Of a stretch of DNA of 48,328 bases, positions 45,603 to 48,328 are shown one piece after another. Both the position numbers and the translations under genes were made by a program. Origin of the DNA: a virus; the IMG/VR virus record IMGVR_UViG_3300032116_000331, positions 1 to 48,328 of that record. One strand, 5' to 3'. Numbering within the stretch: position 1 is the first letter of the stretch; every line of letters begins with the position of its first letter. The notes beneath the pieces are model-generated. The model saw only the letters and a program-made list of their open reading frames with translations. It did not search any database and was not told the DNA's origin.

Positions 45603-45820
45603 CAGTGCGGCACCGCGTAGCTGATCCGGGCCCGGCCGCGACCGGCGCGAGCGTTCGCCTGTGCTGCGACCTTGGCCGTGTAGCTGTCCTCAAGCGCGCG
45701 CAGCTCGCCCAAGTCAGCAAGCGATACCCAGCGATCCCCATAGCGGACGGTCTGCCCACCCTCCAGCACGGCATCAATCGCCGCCTGCACTGCAGCCAGT
45801 CGTGTGCGGTAGTCGGTCAC
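45602..45820 (-). CDS. Head-tail joining protein gpW-like
   Basis: 72 residues from GTG 45820 (GTGA with the terminase stop); lambda W is 68. TDYRTRLAAVQAAIDAVLEG, GQTVRYGDRWVSLADLGELR and ALEDSYTAKVAAQAN match the helix-beta hairpin-helix fold of gpW, which binds the portal after packaging. The extension to 45997 is arginine-rich shadow. Confidence 0.88.
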   Translation of the reverse strand: MTDYRTRLAAVQAAIDAVLEGGQTVRYGDRWVSLADLGELRALEDSYTAKVAAQANARAGRGRARISYAVPH

Positions 45821-47907
45821 AGCTGCACTCCTGACGTGCGGTTCCCGCGTCGGATAACGCGGAGTGGTTGCGGCTCTGGGTCGCCTTCTTTCCGCACGTC
45901 CGGGTTTTCGTCCCAGTCGCGCGCCCAAGGCGGCGGGTTCGTCCAGTTGATCTTGTCGGCCTGCAGCGCGATCCACGCGGCCTCGCCGTAGACGCACAGG
46001 TCGAGCTCTTCGTTGTGCCGCTTGCTGGCGTTGACCCAGCCCTTGGCGGTGCGCGTCTCGGCGGTCAGTTCCTCAAACGCCGAGGTCGGCATCCACGAGG
46101 CGAAGTGCCAGAACCCGGGGCCGGGCTCTTCGCGCTTCAGGTCCGCCGCGATCGTGTCCTTGATCTGGTCGGTGTTGATGAAGAGCACCGGCACATCGCC
46201 CGTGGCGCCGCTGTTGCTCTGCTTGTTGCCGCGCGCGTCAGGCCTGCGCTCTTCCACTCGCGGCGCGTTGCTGCTGTTCGCGCCCTTCACCAGCCGGAAC
46301 TTGTGGCCCATGCCCTCGCGCGCCATCTGGCGCCAGAACTCATAGGCCCGGCTGGTGACGCCATCCTCGCCGCCGGAGTCGCACAGCGTGACGCGCACCG
46401 GCATCGTCCGGCCGCTGCCATCCTCCAGCGGGTAGCGGCGCTGAATCGCCTTCTCGACCAGGCGCTGCCAGTCCTCGACGTAGCCCGCCGGATCCAGCAG
46501 CAGTGGCTGGCCGTCTTCGCCCTCGCGCTCGCTGTGCCGCAGGTGGAAGCGGTCGATCGTCCAGTGCTCGCGATGCGGGCCCCAGCCCAGCACCTTGACC
46601 ACGAACCCCGCGCGCTTGCCGGCCTGCACGTCCACCGATGCGGTGAGGAACCGCACGCCGCGGGGCACGTAGCCCTGCCGCTGTTCCTCCGCGCGTTTCT
46701 GCAGCTCGTGGCCGGCCTTGCGCTTGCCCTGCAGAGCGAAGGGCAGGTAGGCCCGGCCCTGGTGCAGGTTCACCGTTTCCTTGATGCCCGTCTCCAGCCC
46801 GGTGCGCTGGTACTCCAGGATCGCGACCCCGTAGTCCCGCAGCAGCTTGGGCCAGTGCGCATAGCCGGCGGCGACGCAGGACAGTTGATAGCTGTCGATG
46901 TCCGTCTCGCGTTGCTCGCCGATGATCTCGCCGTCCGGCGTGATGCGGCAGCCGTCCGGCACCCACCGGGCGCCCTTGTTCAAGGCGCGCCGCTGATCTT
47001 CCTTCGCGACCGCGCCGCAGTGCGGGCAGGCGATGCAGGCGTGGTGCCTGACCCAATCCTCCAGGGTGTCGGCCGTCAGCTTGTTGGCCAAGTGCTCGAT
47101 CGGATCGAGCCCGAACATGACATGCACGTCCGGGTTCAGCGGGTAGAACTCGCGGCACTCGCGGCACTGCCAGTACAGCCAGTTCCGGGTGCCCATGTTG
47201 TAGAGCAGCGTCGCGCCACCGGCCGGCGGGGCCTCGTGCGGAAGCTCCCTCTTCGGCCGCCACTGCGCGTCCGTGTAGACGCGCCGGATCGATGTCTCGA
47301 CAACCGTCATGCCCGCAGACATGTAGCTCTGGGTCCGCATGCTCCCGAGGGTGAAAAGCGATCCCTCTTCGTCGATGTCGTCCGCGGCGAGGTCGTACTC
47401 GGTGATCGCCACATACCGGAAGTCGCGCCCGGACAGCTGCGCGCCGGAGGGCCAGCCGAAGGCCAGCACCATGTTCCGGAAAACCTTGTCGTACGTGTTG
47501 TCGTCTTGCCGGCGCGTCGATAGACGCTCGCGCACCTTCGGTGACGCCTTGATGATCTTGTCGAACCGCTGCTTGCTGTAGTAGCGCGCCAGGTCTTGGC
47601 TCGACTGCACTATCAGCATGTCGCCGGGCGCGTACCGGATGTTCCGGACTGCCCAGCCGTCAATGAGGGTCGCCGTCTTGCTGCAGCGGCCCGGCCCGAT
47701 GAAGACCACCGCGCGGTACTTGCGCGAGTCCAGGCGGTCGGCCGGCTGCGCCATGTACGGCGACAGCTCCGGGCTGTACGGCCCGTCCTTCGTCACCAGC
47801 GTGCGGTTGATGCCCTCGCTGACTGAAATGCGCTCTGCCGGCCGGAAGCCCTCGCAGACGCTGCGCCGGACCTCAGCCGCTGACCCGTAGCGCATCGTCT
47901 TCCTCAT
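45817..47907 (-). CDS. terL: Terminase large subunit (lambda gpA family)
   Basis: 696 residues from GTG/ATG 47907 (ATG 47895 is also possible). The packaging ATPase holds Walker A GPGRCSKT (71-78), SGRDFRYVAITEYDLAADDI with the Walker B acidic pair, a zinc-type C-x2-C pair twice (QCRECREFYPL, IACPHCGA), and a C-terminal nuclease region (TASVDVQAGKRAGFVVKVLG, VTLCDSGGEDGVTSRAYEFW). It cuts concatemers and drives DNA into the prohead. GpA-type enzymes normally cut at cos. Confidence 0.95.
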   Translation of the reverse strand: MRKTMRYGSAAEVRRSVCEGFRPAERISVSEGINRTLVTKDGPYSPELSPYMAQPADRLDSRKYRAVVFIGPGRCSKTATLIDGWAVRNIRYAPGDMLIVQSSQDLARYYSKQRFDKIIKASPKVRERLSTRRQDDNTYDKVFRNMVLAFGWPSGAQLSGRDFRYVAITEYDLAADDIDEEGSLFTLGSMRTQSYMSAGMTVVETSIRRVYTDAQWRPKRELPHEAPPAGGATLLYNMGTRNWLYWQCRECREFYPLNPDVHVMFGLDPIEHLANKLTADTLEDWVRHHACIACPHCGAVAKEDQRRALNKGARWVPDGCRITPDGEIIGEQRETDIDSYQLSCVAAGYAHWPKLLRDYGVAILEYQRTGLETGIKETVNLHQGRAYLPFALQGKRKAGHELQKRAEEQRQGYVPRGVRFLTASVDVQAGKRAGFVVKVLGWGPHREHWTIDRFHLRHSEREGEDGQPLLLDPAGYVEDWQRLVEKAIQRRYPLEDGSGRTMPVRVTLCDSGGEDGVTSRAYEFWRQMAREGMGHKFRLVKGANSSNAPRVEERRPDARGNKQSNSGATGDVPVLFINTDQIKDTIAADLKREEPGPGFWHFASWMPTSAFEELTAETRTAKGWVNASKRHNEELDLCVYGEAAWIALQADKINWTNPPPWARDWDENPDVRKEGDPEPQPLRVIRRGNRTSGVQL

Positions 47908-48328
47908 ACCCGGTCAGCGCGCCCGCGATCTGCTCGCGGATCTGGTCAGCGTCCTGCAGCAGCCACTCCACCACTTCGGGGCCGACTCGCAGGTCACGCT
48001 CTGCCCGGTCGGCCTGCGTCTCCAGGCAGCGCACAACCGTCGAGACAATCGTGGCCATTTGTTCCTCGACCTCGGCCGCAGGGATCAGCCGGCCCGCCCG
48101 TTCCTCCACCGCCATGCGGTCGAGCTCGGACGCATACCAAGCCTTCCGGTCCTGCGGCTTCATCCGCCGAGGGTCCAGCTCGACGCCTTCCTCCCCCTCG
48201 CCAACCTGCGGCAGCAGACACGCCTCACAGGCCTGCCGGCCGTCATAGACCGGATACCCGTCGCGCTTTCCAGCCGCCGGCACATTGCAGTCCAGCAGCC
48301 GCTTCGATACCGTCTTCCGGTCCATGCC
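47873..48328 (-). CDS. terS: Terminase small subunit, main part (continues at base 75)
   Basis: From the right edge GMDRKTVSKRLLDCNVPAAG and RDGYPVYDGRQACEACL form the recognition helix and wing of an Nu1/DUF1441-type HTH. A helical middle (DRKAWYASELDRMAVEERAG, LIPAAEVEEQMATIVSTVVR, CLETQADRAERDL) should mediate oligomerisation, and the tail binds TerL. Taken alone the frame would start at ATG 48325, in the middle of the HTH. Joined to bases 75-1 it becomes 176 residues. It overlaps terL by 35 bases (or 23). Confidence 0.88.
   Translation of the reverse strand, partial: GMDRKTVSKRLLDCNVPAAGKRDGYPVYDGRQACEACLLPQVGEGEEGVELDPRRMKPQDRKAWYASELDRMAVEERAGRLIPAAEVEEQMATIVSTVVRCLETQADRAERDLRVGPEVVEWLLQDADQIREQIAGALTGYEEDDALRVSG

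Noticed and set aside
45868-47523. 551-codon plus-strand open frame
   Set aside because: Antisense shadow of terL, with no recognisable motif.
1-48328. CRISPR array, insertion sequence or rRNA genes
   Set aside because: No regularly spaced direct repeats with unique spacers, no transposase with terminal inverted repeats, and no rRNA-like sequence were seen.

Overview
The window reads as one complete temperate, lambda-like siphophage genome; I see no bacterial chromosomal flank. It has a lambda-type head module (gpA-family terminase, gpW, gpB-type portal, S49 protease with nested scaffold, gpD, gpE and FII-like proteins), a long tail module with a 1,470-residue tape measure, a SAR-endolysin/spanin lysis cassette, a tyrosine integrase with an AlpA-like excisionase, and two divergent early operons around a repressor and a Cro-like protein. 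Base composition is strongly GC-rich with GC-ending codons, which suggests a high-GC Pseudomonadota host (Pseudomonas or Xanthomonadales type). The host is inferred, not shown. The two window ends appear to join: a terS reading frame begins with GTG at 75, runs leftwards through base 1 and continues in frame at 48328 to 47873. The sequence is therefore probably a circular genome opened inside terS.

Layout, using the minus strand as the late and 'rightward' direction. 12576 to 3849 (-): Cro-like gene, an intrinsic terminator, a CII-like regulator, small genes, a Ref-type nuclease, a replication protein with origin-like iterons, DnaB helicase, then a nin-like stretch (DUF1367, small HTH proteins, MazG-like, a C5-cytosine methyltransferase, an endonuclease VII-like HNH gene, RuvC-like) ending in a putative late antiterminator. 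3848 to 3584: late leader with intrinsic hairpins. 3583 to 72 (-): lysis cassette. 75 through the junction and 48328 to 25070 (-): packaging, head, fibre and tail genes.

12665 to 24893 (+): repressor, a membrane protein, then an operon driven by a strong promoter at 13424-13452. It holds small genes, an SNF2 helicase paired with a beta-class DNA methyltransferase, a recombination set (Erf annealing protein, YqaJ-type exonuclease, SSB), an HNH gene, two large RNA-fold candidates flanking a small acidic protein, hypothetical genes, AlpA-like excisionase and integrase. Four copies of a CCTACGNNNCGTAGG-type operator, two at the cro/repressor intergenic region and two at the 13.4 kb promoter, imply that one repressor shuts both early operons in the lysogen.

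Genes are packed tightly, and a large fraction of adjacent pairs overlap by GTGA or ATGA, implying widespread translational coupling. I used this regularity to choose starts and to find several genes shorter than 60 codons. The most interesting features are the two 25-position RNA stems around 21284-21535, the terS gene split by the window ends, the HNH gene whose C-terminus copies the methyltransferase tail next to it, the shared operator system, the iterons inside the replication gene, and hairpins placed directly after both the major capsid and the major tail genes.
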